Below, in pieces: positions 7,463 through 15,308 of a DNA stretch of 20,443 nucleotides. Position numbers and translations under genes: made by a program. The notes below the pieces were generated by a model. The model searched no databases. It worked only from the letters and a program-made list of their open reading frames with translations, and was not told the origin of the DNA. Numbering within the stretch: position 1 is the first letter of the stretch; each line of letters opens with the position of its first letter. Source of the DNA: Actinomycetes bacterium (GTDB lineage Bacteria; Actinomycetota; Actinomycetes; Actinomycetales; Cellulomonadaceae); NCBI GenBank assembly GCA_023432565.1, contig JAEYUL010000166.1:1-20443 (forward strand). Direction: 5' to 3'.

Positions 7463-9766
7463 ATGCCCACGTTCACCGCGCACCTGCGTTCGTCGTCCGA
7501 CGAGGAGCTCGCGGTGCTGCTCGCACGCCGCCCCGACCTCGCCTCGCCGTTCCCCGGCAACGTCACGTCGCTCGCGGTGCGCGCAACCGGCCGGGCGAGT
7601 CTCGAGCGCGCGCTCGCCGGGGTCGACGCGGTCGTCGTCCAGGTGCTCGAGGCCGTGGCGGCGCTGGGGGGCGCGACGCGTGACGCGATCACGCAGGCGG
7701 TCGCCGGCGGCCCGCACGACGAGGTCACGCGGGCCGTCGACGAGGCGCTCGCGCTCGCGCTGCTGCACCCGGACGACGACGGGTCGCTCGTCCTGGCCCC
7801 GGGGGTCGCCGAGCTGCTGGGTGCGCACCCCGCGGGCCTCGCACCCGAGGTCGCCGGGCCCGCCGACCTGACCGTGCTGCCGTCGGACGACGACCCGCTC
7901 GCCGCCCCGGCGCGCGCCGTCCTGGACGCACTGACGTGGGGCCCGCCCGTGGGGCTGGCGCCCGGTCCGGGGTCCCCTGCGGGGGACGCGGTCGCGATGC
8001 TCGTCGCTCGGGGGCTCCTGGTGCGTGGCGCCGGGCGGCACGTCCTGCTGCCCGGCTCGGTCGCGCTGGCGCTGCGCGGCGGGCGCACGCACCGCGGCGT
8101 CGCCGCGCCGCCGGACCTCACGCAGGTGCCGCACCGGCCGGCGACGACCGTGGCCGCGGAGTCCGCGAGCGCCGGTGAGCGGTGCGTCCGGCTCGTCGCG
8201 CGCCTGCTGCGGGCGTGGGAGCAGGACCCGCCGGGAGTGCTGCGGGCGGGCGGGCTCGCGGTGCGCGAGCTGCGCCGCACGGCGCAGCGGCTCGACGTCG
8301 ACGAGCGCGAGGCCGCGTTCGTGGTCGAGCTCGCCTTCGCGGCGGGGCTCCTGGCGGTGGACGACGACGAGCCCGCGGTGTTCGCCCCGACGACGGAGGC
8401 CGACTCGTGGACCGGGCTCGACCTGCCGCACCGGTGGGTGACGCTGGCCTCCGCGTGGCTCGCGACGACCCGGACGCCGTGGCTCGTCGGCTCTCGCGAC
8501 GACCGCGGGTCGCTGATCGCCGCGCTCGACCCGGATTTGTCGCGATTGTGGGCGCCACGCCTGCGTCGTGCCGTGCTCGCGGTCCTGGCGGCCGAGCCGG
8601 GCGGCGCACCGGACGCCGACGCGGTGGTCGCGGCGCTCGCGTGGTCGACCCCGCGCACGGTGCCGCCGCGTGGCGCGGTCGAGGCCGTGCTCGAGGAGGC
8701 GGCCACGCTCGGGGTGCTGGGCGCCGGCGCCGTGAGCGAGGCCGCGCGCCTGCTGCTGGCCCCCGAGCGCGAGGCCGACCCGGCGTCCGCGTTCGCCGCG
8801 GGGCTGCCGCCGCAGGTGGGCGACCTGCTGCTGCAGGGCGACCTGACAGGGATCGTGCCCGGCCGGCCCACGGCCGCGCTCGAGTCGTTGCTCGACCGCG
8901 CGGCAGCGGTGGAGAGCCGCGGCGGCGCGCTCACCGTGCGGTTCACGCCCGAGTCCGTACGGCGTGCGCTCGACGACGGGCTCACCGCCGACGACCTCCT
9001 CGCACAGCTGACCGCGGCCGCGCGTGGCGGGGTCCCGCAGGCGCTGGACTACCTGGTGCGGGACGCTGCCCGGCGGCACGGACGCCTGCGCGCGGGGGCG
9101 GCCTCGTCGTACCTGCGTGCCGACGACCCCGCACTGCTGGCGGGCCTGGCGGACGACCCGCGACTGGCCGACCTGGGCCTGCTCCAGCTCGCGCCCACGG
9201 TGCTCGCCGCCCAGGTCTCGACGCACGAGCTCGTCGAGCGACTGCGCGCGCACGGCCTGGCGCCCGTCGCCGAGACTCCGGACGGCCAGGTGCTGCACCT
9301 GGAGCGCACCGTCCGCCGCGCGCGCCGCCGCGGCGCGCGACGCACCGCCTCCCCGGTCGTCACCCGCAGCCCGGACGTGGCAGCGCTCGTGCGACGCCTG
9401 CGCTCGGCGGACCACCGTGCCCCGGCCGACGCCGCCGCGCCGGAGCAGGCGCAGGCACCCTCCCCCGGCGCGCCGCGGACCGCGCACCCCGAGGTCGGAA
9501 CAGACGACCCGGCCGCCGCGTTGGCACTGCTGCGCGAGGCCGCCGCCGCGCGCGAGAACGTGTGGGTCGAGCTCGTCGGACCCACCGGACGCCCCGAACG
9601 CAGGCTGCTGCGACCGCTGCGCGTCGAGGGTGGGCGGCTGCGTGCCGTCGACCCCGTGCGCGAGTCGGAGCTGAGCGTCGCCGTGCACCGCATCGGCGTC
9701 GTGCAGCGCGCGAGCGCCGACGCGCTCGTCGAGGGCGCCACCGACCACGACCAGGAGGTCACGTGA
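7463..9766 (+). CDS. Helicase-associated (Helicase_C_3 / XPB-Ssl2 N-domain-like) protein
   Basis: A 767-aa protein, large and Ala/Leu/Arg-rich, with no Walker A motif, so it is not itself an ATPase. It looks like the actinobacterial family annotated with the XPB/Ssl2 N-terminal (Helicase_C_3) domain. By position it matches Mycobacterium tuberculosis Rv0862c, next to the XPB gene Rv0861c (recalled from memory). The middle region around SYLRADDPALLAGLADDP (residues about 550-570) is the part most like that domain. The last ~65 residues (from VWVELVGPTGRPERRLLRPL, residue 700) look like a small beta-rich WYL-type domain. Its stop overlaps the XPB start by four bases, so the two are coupled and probably form a complex. 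The start was set at ATG 7463; in-frame GTGs at 7454 and 7457 are alternatives. The frame runs open far upstream but into the antisense of the amidohydrolase gene. Confidence 0.88.
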   Translation: MPTFTAHLRSSSDEELAVLLARRPDLASPFPGNVTSLAVRATGRASLERALAGVDAVVVQVLEAVAALGGATRDAITQAVAGGPHDEVTRAVDEALALALLHPDDDGSLVLAPGVAELLGAHPAGLAPEVAGPADLTVLPSDDDPLAAPARAVLDALTWGPPVGLAPGPGSPAGDAVAMLVARGLLVRGAGRHVLLPGSVALALRGGRTHRGVAAPPDLTQVPHRPATTVAAESASAGERCVRLVARLLRAWEQDPPGVLRAGGLAVRELRRTAQRLDVDEREAAFVVELAFAAGLLAVDDDEPAVFAPTTEADSWTGLDLPHRWVTLASAWLATTRTPWLVGSRDDRGSLIAALDPDLSRLWAPRLRRAVLAVLAAEPGGAPDADAVVAALAWSTPRTVPPRGAVEAVLEEAATLGVLGAGAVSEAARLLLAPEREADPASAFAAGLPPQVGDLLLQGDLTGIVPGRPTAALESLLDRAAAVESRGGALTVRFTPESVRRALDDGLTADDLLAQLTAAARGGVPQALDYLVRDAARRHGRLRAGAASSYLRADDPALLAGLADDPRLADLGLLQLAPTVLAAQVSTHELVERLRAHGLAPVAETPDGQVLHLERTVRRARRRGARRTASPVVTRSPDVAALVRRLRSADHRAPADAAAPEQAQAPSPGAPRTAHPEVGTDDPAAALALLREAAAARENVWVELVGPTGRPERRLLRPLRVEGGRLRAVDPVRESELSVAVHRIGVVQRASADALVEGATDHDQEVT
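9753..9758 (+). promoter_or_regulatory. Ribosome binding site of the XPB helicase
   Basis: AGGAGG lies four bases before GTG 9763, inside the end of the upstream gene. It decides the start: the frame is open upstream for more than a kilobase, all of it inside the partner gene. Confidence 0.8.
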
Positions 9767-11403
9767 GCGGACCGCTCATCGTCCAGAGCGACAAGACGCT
9801 GCTGCTCGAGATCGACCACGACCAGGCCGACGCGTGCCGGCGGGCGATCGCGCCGTTCGCGGAGCTCGAGCGCGCGCCCGAGCACGTGCACACCTACCGG
9901 CTGACCCCCTTGGGCCTGTGGAACGCCCGCGCCGCGGGGCACGACGCCGAGCAGGTCGTCGACGTGCTGCTGGAGTACTCGCGCTACCCGGTCCCGCACG
10001 CCCTGCTCGTCGACGTGGCCGAGACGATGGCCCGCTACGGGCGGCTGCAGCTCGTGCAGGACCCCGTGCACGGCCTGGTCCTGCACGCGCTCGACCCGGC
10101 GGTGCTCGCCGAGGTCACGCGGTCCAAGCGCACGGCCGGGCTGCTGGGTGCGCGCCTGGACTCCACGGACGTCGTGGTGCACCCGTCCGAGCGCGGTCAC
10201 CTCAAGCAGGTGCTGCTCAAGCTCGGCTGGCCCGCAGAGGACCTCGCGGGCTACGTCGACGGCGAGGCGCACCCCATCGCGCTGACCACCGACGGCTGGG
10301 CCATGCGGCCGTACCAGGAGCAGGCCGTCGAGGGGTTCTGGCACGGCGGGTCCGGCGTCGTCGTGCTGCCGTGCGGGGCAGGCAAGACGATCGTCGGCGC
10401 GGGTGCCATGGCGAAGTCGTCGACGACGACGCTCATCCTGGTCACGAACACCGTGTCCGCCCGGCAGTGGCGCGACGAGCTGGTGCGACGCACGTCCCTG
10501 ACCGAGGACGAGATCGGCGAGTACTCCGGTGCGCGCAAGGAGATCCGCCCCGTCACGATCGCGACCTACCAGGTGCTCACGACCAAGCGGAAGGGCGTCT
10601 ACACGCACCTCGAGCTGCTCGACGCACGCGACTGGGGTCTGGTCCTGTACGACGAGGTGCACCTGCTGCCCGCGCCGATCTTCCGCATGACCGCGGACCT
10701 GCAGGCGCGGCGCCGGCTCGGGCTGACGGCGACGCTCGTGCGCGAGGACGGGCGTGAGGACGAGGTCTTCTCGCTCATCGGCCCCAAGCGGTTCGACGCG
10801 CCGTGGAAGGACATCGAGGCGCAGGGCTACATCGCACCCGCGGAGTGCATCGAGGTGCGCCTGACCCTCCCGGACGGCGACCGCATGGCGTACGCGACGG
10901 CCGAGCCCGAGGAGAAGTACCGCCTCGCGGCGACCGCCTCGGGCAAGAACCGCGTCGTCGAGCAGCTCGTCGCGCAGCACGAGGGTGAGCCGACGCTCGT
11001 CATCGGCCAGTACCTCGACCAGCTGCACGAGCTCGCCGAGCACATCGGTGCCGACCTGATCACGGGCGAGACCACGGTCCGTGAGCGCCAGCGACTGTTC
11101 GACGCGTTCCGGGCGGGCGAGATCTCCAAGCTCGTCGTCTCCAAGGTCGCGAACTTCTCGATCGACCTGCCCGAGGCGTCCGTGGCGATCCAGGTCTCGG
11201 GGTCGTTCGGGTCCCGCCAGGAGGAGGCGCAGCGGCTCGGGCGCATCATGCGTCCCAAGGCGAGCGGGCGCACCGCGCACTTCTACACGGTCGTCGCGCG
11301 CGACACGGTCGACCAGGAGTTCGCGGCGCACCGGCAGCGCTTCCTGGCCGAGCAGGGCTACGCGTACACGATCAAGGACGCCGAGGACCTGGGCGTCGCC
11401 TGA
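9763..11403 (+). CDS. xpb: XPB/Ssl2-type DNA repair helicase
   Basis: A 546-aa superfamily 2 helicase, an ATP-driven 3'-5' DNA helicase/translocase by family. The N-terminal damage-recognition-like region spans about residues 1-175. RecA domain 1 has the Walker A loop CGAGKT (K208), the DEVH box (297-300), and TATLVRED with the RED motif typical of XPB (327-329). RecA domain 2 ends with the arginine motif QRLGRIMRPK (490-499). Length and motif order match bacterial XPB (about 540-560 aa). In bacteria the role is presumably DNA repair or transcription-linked remodelling, since no TFIIH exists. The gene is translationally coupled to the helicase-associated protein upstream and nothing follows on the same strand. 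Confidence 0.96.
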   Translation: MSGPLIVQSDKTLLLEIDHDQADACRRAIAPFAELERAPEHVHTYRLTPLGLWNARAAGHDAEQVVDVLLEYSRYPVPHALLVDVAETMARYGRLQLVQDPVHGLVLHALDPAVLAEVTRSKRTAGLLGARLDSTDVVVHPSERGHLKQVLLKLGWPAEDLAGYVDGEAHPIALTTDGWAMRPYQEQAVEGFWHGGSGVVVLPCGAGKTIVGAGAMAKSSTTTLILVTNTVSARQWRDELVRRTSLTEDEIGEYSGARKEIRPVTIATYQVLTTKRKGVYTHLELLDARDWGLVLYDEVHLLPAPIFRMTADLQARRRLGLTATLVREDGREDEVFSLIGPKRFDAPWKDIEAQGYIAPAECIEVRLTLPDGDRMAYATAEPEEKYRLAATASGKNRVVEQLVAQHEGEPTLVIGQYLDQLHELAEHIGADLITGETTVRERQRLFDAFRAGEISKLVVSKVANFSIDLPEASVAIQVSGSFGSRQEEAQRLGRIMRPKASGRTAHFYTVVARDTVDQEFAAHRQRFLAEQGYAYTIKDAEDLGVA

Positions 11404-11404
11404 C

Positions 11405-11487
11405 CTCGACCCCCGCCGACGACCCCGCACCTGCTCCGGCCCACCAGCGGCTCACCCGGGGCAGACGCCGGGTCGGTCTGGGTCGAG
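11405..11487. terminator. Inverted repeats between convergent genes (possible two-way terminator)
   Basis: The 96-base gap between the XPB gene and the convergent 98-aa gene holds two nested inverted repeats. CTCGACCC (11405-11412) pairs with GGGTCGAG (11480-11487), and within it ACCCGG (11454-11459) pairs with CCGGGT (11468-11473) around an 8-base loop. No T-run is present. A terminator role is inferred from position. Confidence 0.35.
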
Positions 11488-11499
11488 CGGCCGGCCGGG

Positions 11500-11796
11500 T
11501 CAGGACGGGCGGACCGGGTACCAGCGGGAACCGAAGCGCCGCGTCAGCTGCCGGCCGTCGATCTGGGCGAGCTCGTCGAGCCGGTGCAGGACCGCCCACC
11601 CCGCACGCCGCGCCGACGCGTCGTCGTCCGCCTGGTACCGCACGGTCACCCGGGCGCGACCGCCCACCACCTCGACGTCGGACGCCTCGACCGTGACCAT
11701 GGTGCGCGCGAGGGCGACGGCGTCGGGCAGCAGGTCGGGCGCCGACGTTCCCGGCCGCAGCAGGCCGACGTTCGCGCGAACCCGGTAGGAGGGCAC
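11500..11796 (-). CDS. Small conserved-looking protein of unknown function (98 aa)
   Basis: I do not recognise a named family. The frame from GTG 11796 encodes 98 residues beginning MPSYRVRANVGLLRPG and ending SRWYPVRPS. The pattern suggests a small alpha/beta fold: a strand (SYRVRANVGLL), a helix (LPDAVALARTMV), two strands (VEASDVEVVGGRARVTVRYQ), then a helix with DDDASARRAGWAVLHRLDEL. There is no signal peptide or membrane segment. It starts seven bases after the stop of the glutamine amidotransferase on the same strand, so the two are probably co-transcribed. Only a weak ribosome site (GAGCCGGA) precedes it. The frame is open further upstream, but that part lies wholly inside the amidotransferase gene in another frame. 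Confidence 0.65.
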   Translation of the reverse strand: MPSYRVRANVGLLRPGTSAPDLLPDAVALARTMVTVEASDVEVVGGRARVTVRYQADDDASARRAGWAVLHRLDELAQIDGRQLTRRFGSRWYPVRPS

Positions 11797-11803
11797 GTCC
11801 GGC

Positions 11804-12541
11804 TCAGACCGAGACGTTCGCCTCGGCGGCCTCGCGCACCACGTCCAGGAACGTCGCGGCCAGCACCGCGCCCGTCGCGACGAGCTCGTCCTGGCGCGCG
11901 GCGTACGCGGCGAGGACCGCCTCGACGTCGACCGTCCCGTCCCAGGTGGCCCAGTCGCGCAGGGTCGTCGCCGAGGCCTCCGGGTGGAACTGCAGACCCC
12001 ACGCCGACCCCACACGGAACGCCTGGTACGGGTACTGGTTCGACGACGCGAGCCACACGGCACCCGGGGGCAGGTCGACGACCGCGTCGGAGTGCAGGGT
12101 CGGCTGCGCGCTGACCTTGCGGTCACCCGCGCCGGGCAGGCCCGCGACGAGCGGCCCGACGAGAGCGTCGGACGCGGCCTCGGGCCGCCACCACAGGTCG
12201 ACGATGCCCGCCTCCGGCCCGGGCGGCGCGCTGACCTGCACGCGCCCTCCGGTCGCGACCGCGAGCAGCTGCGCCCCGAGGCACACGCCGAGGGTCGGGA
12301 CGCCGCCCGCGGCCGCCTGCGCGAGCAGCGCACGCAGCGCGGGCAGCCAGGGGGCCGCCTCGTCGTCGTAGGCGTTCATGTGCCCACCGAGGACGACGAG
12401 CCCGTCACCGACCTCGCCGAGCGTGGGCACGGCGCCACCGAGGTCGGCGCGCACGATCGTCAGCTCCGCGTCCTCCCACCAGCCGGCGAACCGGTCCAGC
12501 GGCACGTCGGCCGAGCTCTGCACCACGGTCAGTCGAGTCAC
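11804..12541 (-). CDS. Class I glutamine amidotransferase (GMP synthase-like, stand-alone)
   Basis: A 245-aa protein with the class I glutamine amidotransferase triad: nucleophile C87 in GVCLGAQ, and H186 and E188 in FHPE. LVVLGGHMNAYDD (49-60) is the oxyanion-side loop. These domains release ammonia from glutamine or act as related gamma-glutamyl hydrolases. No synthetase domain is attached, so the acceptor is unknown. Such stand-alone proteins are often annotated GMP synthase-like; a true GuaA would be about 520 aa. The start is GTG 12541, with TACCGT eight bases upstream and no Shine-Dalgarno, suggesting a leaderless message. It is followed by the 98-aa gene and is divergent from the response regulator. 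Confidence 0.9.
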   Translation of the reverse strand: MTRLTVVQSSADVPLDRFAGWWEDAELTIVRADLGGAVPTLGEVGDGLVVLGGHMNAYDDEAAPWLPALRALLAQAAAGGVPTLGVCLGAQLLAVATGGRVQVSAPPGPEAGIVDLWWRPEAASDALVGPLVAGLPGAGDRKVSAQPTLHSDAVVDLPPGAVWLASSNQYPYQAFRVGSAWGLQFHPEASATTLRDWATWDGTVDVEAVLAAYAARQDELVATGAVLAATFLDVVREAAEANVSV

Positions 12542-12549
12542 GTCCGCCG

Positions 12550-12555
12550 ACGGTA
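12550..12555 (-). promoter_or_regulatory. Possible -10 element for a leaderless amidotransferase transcript
   Basis: The minus strand reads TACCGT eight bases before GTG 12541. The same hexamer is proposed for the amidohydrolase gene at 7385-7390. No clear -35 is seen. Confidence 0.35.
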
Positions 12556-12614
12556 CCGGCTCCCGGACCCTCGGCCGAGCCCCTGCTCAGCGGGTCACCC
12601 GGACGTGCGAGACG

Positions 12615-12653
12615 CCCGTGCGGCGCCCAGGCCGTTCCCAGGCAGCGCCCAGG
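12615..12653 (+). promoter_or_regulatory. Direct-repeat array, probable response-regulator binding site
   Basis: CCCAGG occurs at 12626, 12637 and 12648, exactly 11 bases apart each time. A degenerate copy, CCCGTG, lies one more period upstream at 12615. Each core is preceded by CG or TT. OmpR/PhoP-family regulators bind head-to-tail direct repeats with an 11-bp period, one helical turn. The array sits 22-60 bases before the start codon of such a regulator, so autoregulation is the natural reading. Binding itself is inferred. Confidence 0.6.
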
Positions 12654-12655
12654 AT
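12650..12655 (+). promoter_or_regulatory. Possible -10 element (CAGGAT) of the two-component operon
   Basis: CAGGAT is a known variant of the actinobacterial -10. It is embedded in the last repeat of the array, so the other repeats would cover the -35 zone. That is the layout expected when an activator replaces a weak -35. The leader would be about 13 bases and contain the GGAGG ribosome site at 12662-12666. Confidence 0.35.
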
Positions 12656-12674
12656 CAGGAGGGAGGATCAGACC

Positions 12675-13403
12675 ATGAGCACGCACGCGACCGACGCCGA
12701 GGCACGCCTGCTCGTCGTGGACGACGAGCCGAACATCCGCGAGCTGCTGGCCACGAGCCTGCGCTTCGCGGGTTTCGAGGTCCACGCGGCGGCGGACGGC
12801 CGGACAGCGCTGCGGATGGCGCGCGAGCTCGAGCCCGACCTGCTGGTGCTCGACGTGATGCTCCCGGACATGGACGGCTTCACCGTGACGCGTCGGCTGC
12901 GGGAGAAGGGCCAGCACATGCCCGTGCTGTTCCTCACCGCGCGTGACGACACGTCCGACAAGGTGCAGGGCCTGACCGTCGGCGGCGACGACTACGTGAC
13001 CAAGCCGTTCAGCCTCGAGGAGGTCGTCGCGCGGATCCGGGCGATCCTGCGCCGCACCGCGCCGCTCGACGACGCGGCGAGCAACGTCCTGCGCTACGCC
13101 GACCTCGAGCTCGACGACGACTCGCACGAGGTCCGCCGCGCGGGCCAGGAGATCGAGCTGTCGCCCACCGAGTTCAAGCTCCTGCGCTACCTCATGGTCA
13201 ACGCGGGCCGGGTCCTGTCCAAGACGCAGATCCTCGACCACGTGTGGCAGTACGACTGGGGCGGTGACGCGAACATCGTCGAGTCGTACATCTCCTACCT
13301 GCGGCGCAAGGTCGACTCGGTGACCGGCCCGGACGGCGAGAAGCTGCCGCCGCTGATCCACACCAAGCGCGGGTTCGGCTACCTCCTGCGCTCGACGTCG
13401 TGA
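12675..13403 (+). CDS. OmpR/PhoP-family response regulator
   Basis: A 242-aa two-component response regulator. The receiver domain (residues 11-125) has the acidic pair D16/D17, the phosphoacceptor D60 in LVLDVMLPDMDG, T88 in LTA, and K110 in VTKPF. The winged-helix DNA-binding domain (about 140-240) has LSPTEFKLLRYL and the trans-activation/recognition region ending TKRGFGYLL. It resembles the TcrA/MprA/TrcR group of actinobacteria, but the stimulus and exact orthologue cannot be told. ATG 12675 follows GGAGG by eight bases. The frame is open upstream to 12378, but that part lies over the divergent amidotransferase gene. It is followed by its cognate kinase with a 4-base overlap and preceded by an 11-bp-period repeat array. 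Confidence 0.96.
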   Translation: MSTHATDAEARLLVVDDEPNIRELLATSLRFAGFEVHAAADGRTALRMARELEPDLLVLDVMLPDMDGFTVTRRLREKGQHMPVLFLTARDDTSDKVQGLTVGGDDYVTKPFSLEEVVARIRAILRRTAPLDDAASNVLRYADLELDDDSHEVRRAGQEIELSPTEFKLLRYLMVNAGRVLSKTQILDHVWQYDWGGDANIVESYISYLRRKVDSVTGPDGEKLPPLIHTKRGFGYLLRSTS

Positions 13404-15238
13404 CCGTGCGCGACCCGGGCCCCGTCCCGCCCCCGCCCGGACGGACCGCCGACGCGGCCGCCGCCGGGACGCTCGCCGCCGCGGCGGAGGGCCCCGGCGG
13501 CGACGAGGACCGGACGCACGCCACCGGGACGCACGACGTCCCGCCGACGAGCGGGGACGCGCCGACAGGCGACGCCGCGACGAGCGCACCGGGACCGGGC
13601 TCCGGCCCGACGAGCGGCGACGCGCCGACCGGCGACGGCACGACGAGCGCTCCGGGACCGGGCTCCGGCCCGACGAGCGGCGACCCCGAGGATGAGAACG
13701 CGACCGCTGCCCCGCGCGGGCTGCACTGGTGGCGCCGGCTGCCGTTGTGGGGCCGGCTCGTGGCCATCTCGACCGTGCTCCTGCTCGTCGGCCTGGTGCT
13801 GGCCGGCGTCACCGGCACGGCGCTGCTGAAGCGCACGCTCGTCGGGCAGGTCGACGACAAGCTGCGTACCGAGGGCCTCGCGCAGGTGAACAACGCCTCC
13901 AGCCCGCCGCCGTGGGCGGGCTCGGGCCTGCCGACGGACTACCTGGGCGTCTACGTCAAGGACGGGGAGTTCGGCACGCTGTTCGCGCCGCGCGCGAGCG
14001 CGCTGCGGGAGCGTGGCCTGCCGGACCTGCCGGCCCTGACGGTCAGGCAGGCGCACGCACGCGAGGGCCGTCCGTTCACGGTCTCGTCGGACGGCGGCTC
14101 GCAGTGGCGCGCCGTCGCCTACCCGGGCACGGAGACGGCCACGGGCGAGCCGGTCGCGATCATCATCGCGCTGCCGCTCGAGGACGTGTCCGACACGGTC
14201 CGCTCGATGGTCGGCATCCTGGCGGCCTCGGGCGCGGTGATCCTGGTGCTCGGCGGGCTCGCGAGCTGGTGGGCGGTGCGCCGCTCGTTGCGTCCGTTGC
14301 GGCAGATCGAGCAGACCGCGGCGGCCTTCGCGGCGGGTGACTTCTCCCAGCGTGTCCCGCCCGAGCCGACCTCCACCGAGGTCGGGCGCCTGGGTGCTGC
14401 GCTCAACGGGATGCTGGCCCAGATCGAGCAGGCGTTCGCCGCACGCACCGCCTCCGAGGCGCGCATGCGGCGCTTCGTCTCGGACGCGTCGCACGAGCTG
14501 CGCACGCCGCTCGCGGCGATCCGCGGGTACGCCGAGCTGTACCGGATGGGCGCGTTGACGAGCAAGGACCAGGTCGACGACACATTCGGCCGCATCGAGG
14601 GGTCCGCGAGCCGCATGGGCGACCTCGTCGAGGACCTGCTCTCGCTCGCGCGGCTCGACGAGAGGCGCGACACCCGGCACGGACCGGTCGACCTCACGGT
14701 CGTCGCCGCGGACGCGGTCAGCGACCTGCACGCCCTGGACCCGACGCGCACCACCCGGCTCGTCCCGCTCGTCGAGGGCGGCACGACCGGCCCGGTCGTC
14801 GTCGACGGCGACGAGGCACGACTGCGGCAGGTGGTCGCCAACCTGGTCGGCAACGTCGTGCAGCACACACCGGCGGGCACCCCCGTCGAGATCGCGGTGG
14901 GAGTCGCGGAGCGCGAGCACGACGAGCCCGCGGACGGCCAGCCGCACCCGGACGGGCCGCAGCGCACGGGCGTGATCGAGGTCCGCGACCACGGTCCGGG
15001 CATCGACCCCGAGCACGCGGCGCGCGTCTTCGAGCGGTTCTACCGCGTCGACGCCTCGCGCGGCCGCGACTCCGGCGGCTCCGGCCTCGGCATGGCGATC
15101 GTCGCGGCGATCGTCACCGCGCACGACGGCCACGTGAGCCTGGCCCAGACACCGGGTGGCGGCACGACCGTGCGGGTCGAGATCCCCCTGACCGGCGGTC
15201 CCCAGCCGCAGGGGGCACCCCCCTCGCCCACGGGCTGA
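13400..15238 (+). CDS. Membrane sensor histidine kinase
   Basis: A 612-aa HAMP-type sensor kinase, partner of the preceding regulator. Residues 1-110 are an unusual cytoplasmic, Pro/Gly/Asp-rich, probably disordered leader with two 21-residue repeats (49-69 and 70-90). TM1 is about 119-142 and TM2 about 271-293. The extracytoplasmic sensor of about 125 residues lies between them and has no recognised fold. HAMP follows (about 295-348). The dimerisation/phosphoacceptor motif is SDASHELRTPL (H365). The catalytic domain has the N-box around N481/N485, DHGPGI, and GGSGLGMAI. An insert rich in Asp/His/Pro (EREHDEPADGQPHPDGPQR) sits between N-box and DHGPG. The kinase autophosphorylates H365 and passes phosphate to D60 of the regulator. 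GTG 13400 overlaps the regulator stop as GTGA. Confidence 0.95.
   Translation: MTVRDPGPVPPPPGRTADAAAAGTLAAAAEGPGGDEDRTHATGTHDVPPTSGDAPTGDAATSAPGPGSGPTSGDAPTGDGTTSAPGPGSGPTSGDPEDENATAAPRGLHWWRRLPLWGRLVAISTVLLLVGLVLAGVTGTALLKRTLVGQVDDKLRTEGLAQVNNASSPPPWAGSGLPTDYLGVYVKDGEFGTLFAPRASALRERGLPDLPALTVRQAHAREGRPFTVSSDGGSQWRAVAYPGTETATGEPVAIIIALPLEDVSDTVRSMVGILAASGAVILVLGGLASWWAVRRSLRPLRQIEQTAAAFAAGDFSQRVPPEPTSTEVGRLGAALNGMLAQIEQAFAARTASEARMRRFVSDASHELRTPLAAIRGYAELYRMGALTSKDQVDDTFGRIEGSASRMGDLVEDLLSLARLDERRDTRHGPVDLTVVAADAVSDLHALDPTRTTRLVPLVEGGTTGPVVVDGDEARLRQVVANLVGNVVQHTPAGTPVEIAVGVAEREHDEPADGQPHPDGPQRTGVIEVRDHGPGIDPEHAARVFERFYRVDASRGRDSGGSGLGMAIVAAIVTAHDGHVSLAQTPGGGTTVRVEIPLTGGPQPQGAPPSPTG
13544..13684 (+). 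repeat. 63-bp tandem duplication in the kinase N-terminus
   Basis: The segment beginning ccgacgagcgg at 13544 repeats at 13607 and, in part, at 13670, an exact period of 63 bases. The two full copies differ at only a few positions, mostly silent. They encode the 21-residue unit PTSGDAPTGD(A/G)(A/T)TSAPGPGSG. Confidence 0.93.
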
Positions 15239-15270
15239 CCCTGCGCGGCGCCGCGTTCGGGCAGCGGGGC

Positions 15271-15276
15271 TATGCT
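15271..15276 (+). promoter_or_regulatory. Possible -10 element of the HD-DUF4031 gene pair
   Basis: TATGCT matches TANNNT in the 70-base gap after the kinase stop. The transcript would begin near 15283 with a leader of about 26 bases. No clear -35 is present. Confidence 0.4.
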
Positions 15277-15298
15277 GGCCCGTCCTGTCCGTCGTCCC

Positions 15299-15303
15299 GA
15301 GGG
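15299..15303 (+). promoter_or_regulatory. Ribosome binding site deciding the HD-protein start
   Basis: GAGGG is five bases before ATG 15309. The in-frame GTG at 15303 overlaps this motif and so would lack a ribosome site; ATG 15309 was therefore chosen. Confidence 0.6.
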
Positions 15304-15308
15304 TGGTC

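Noticed and set aside
6971..9748. A 925-codon open frame on the minus strand across the XPB-partner gene
   Set aside because: The translation is low-complexity and Arg/Gly-rich, shows no family motif, and mirrors the codon pattern of the plus-strand gene.
9049..11430. A 793-codon open frame on the minus strand across the XPB gene
   Set aside because: The XPB helicase on the plus strand has every expected motif; the antisense product has none.
12651..12671. AGGATCAG direct repeat at 12651 and 12664
   Set aside because: The two copies are 13 bases apart and overlap the ribosome binding site; GGA-rich sequence there explains the similarity, and the 11-base CCCAGG array is the stronger signal.
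12378..12674. N-terminal extension of the response regulator
   Set aside because: It overlaps the divergent amidotransferase gene, and a strong ribosome site precedes ATG 12675, where the receiver domain begins normally.
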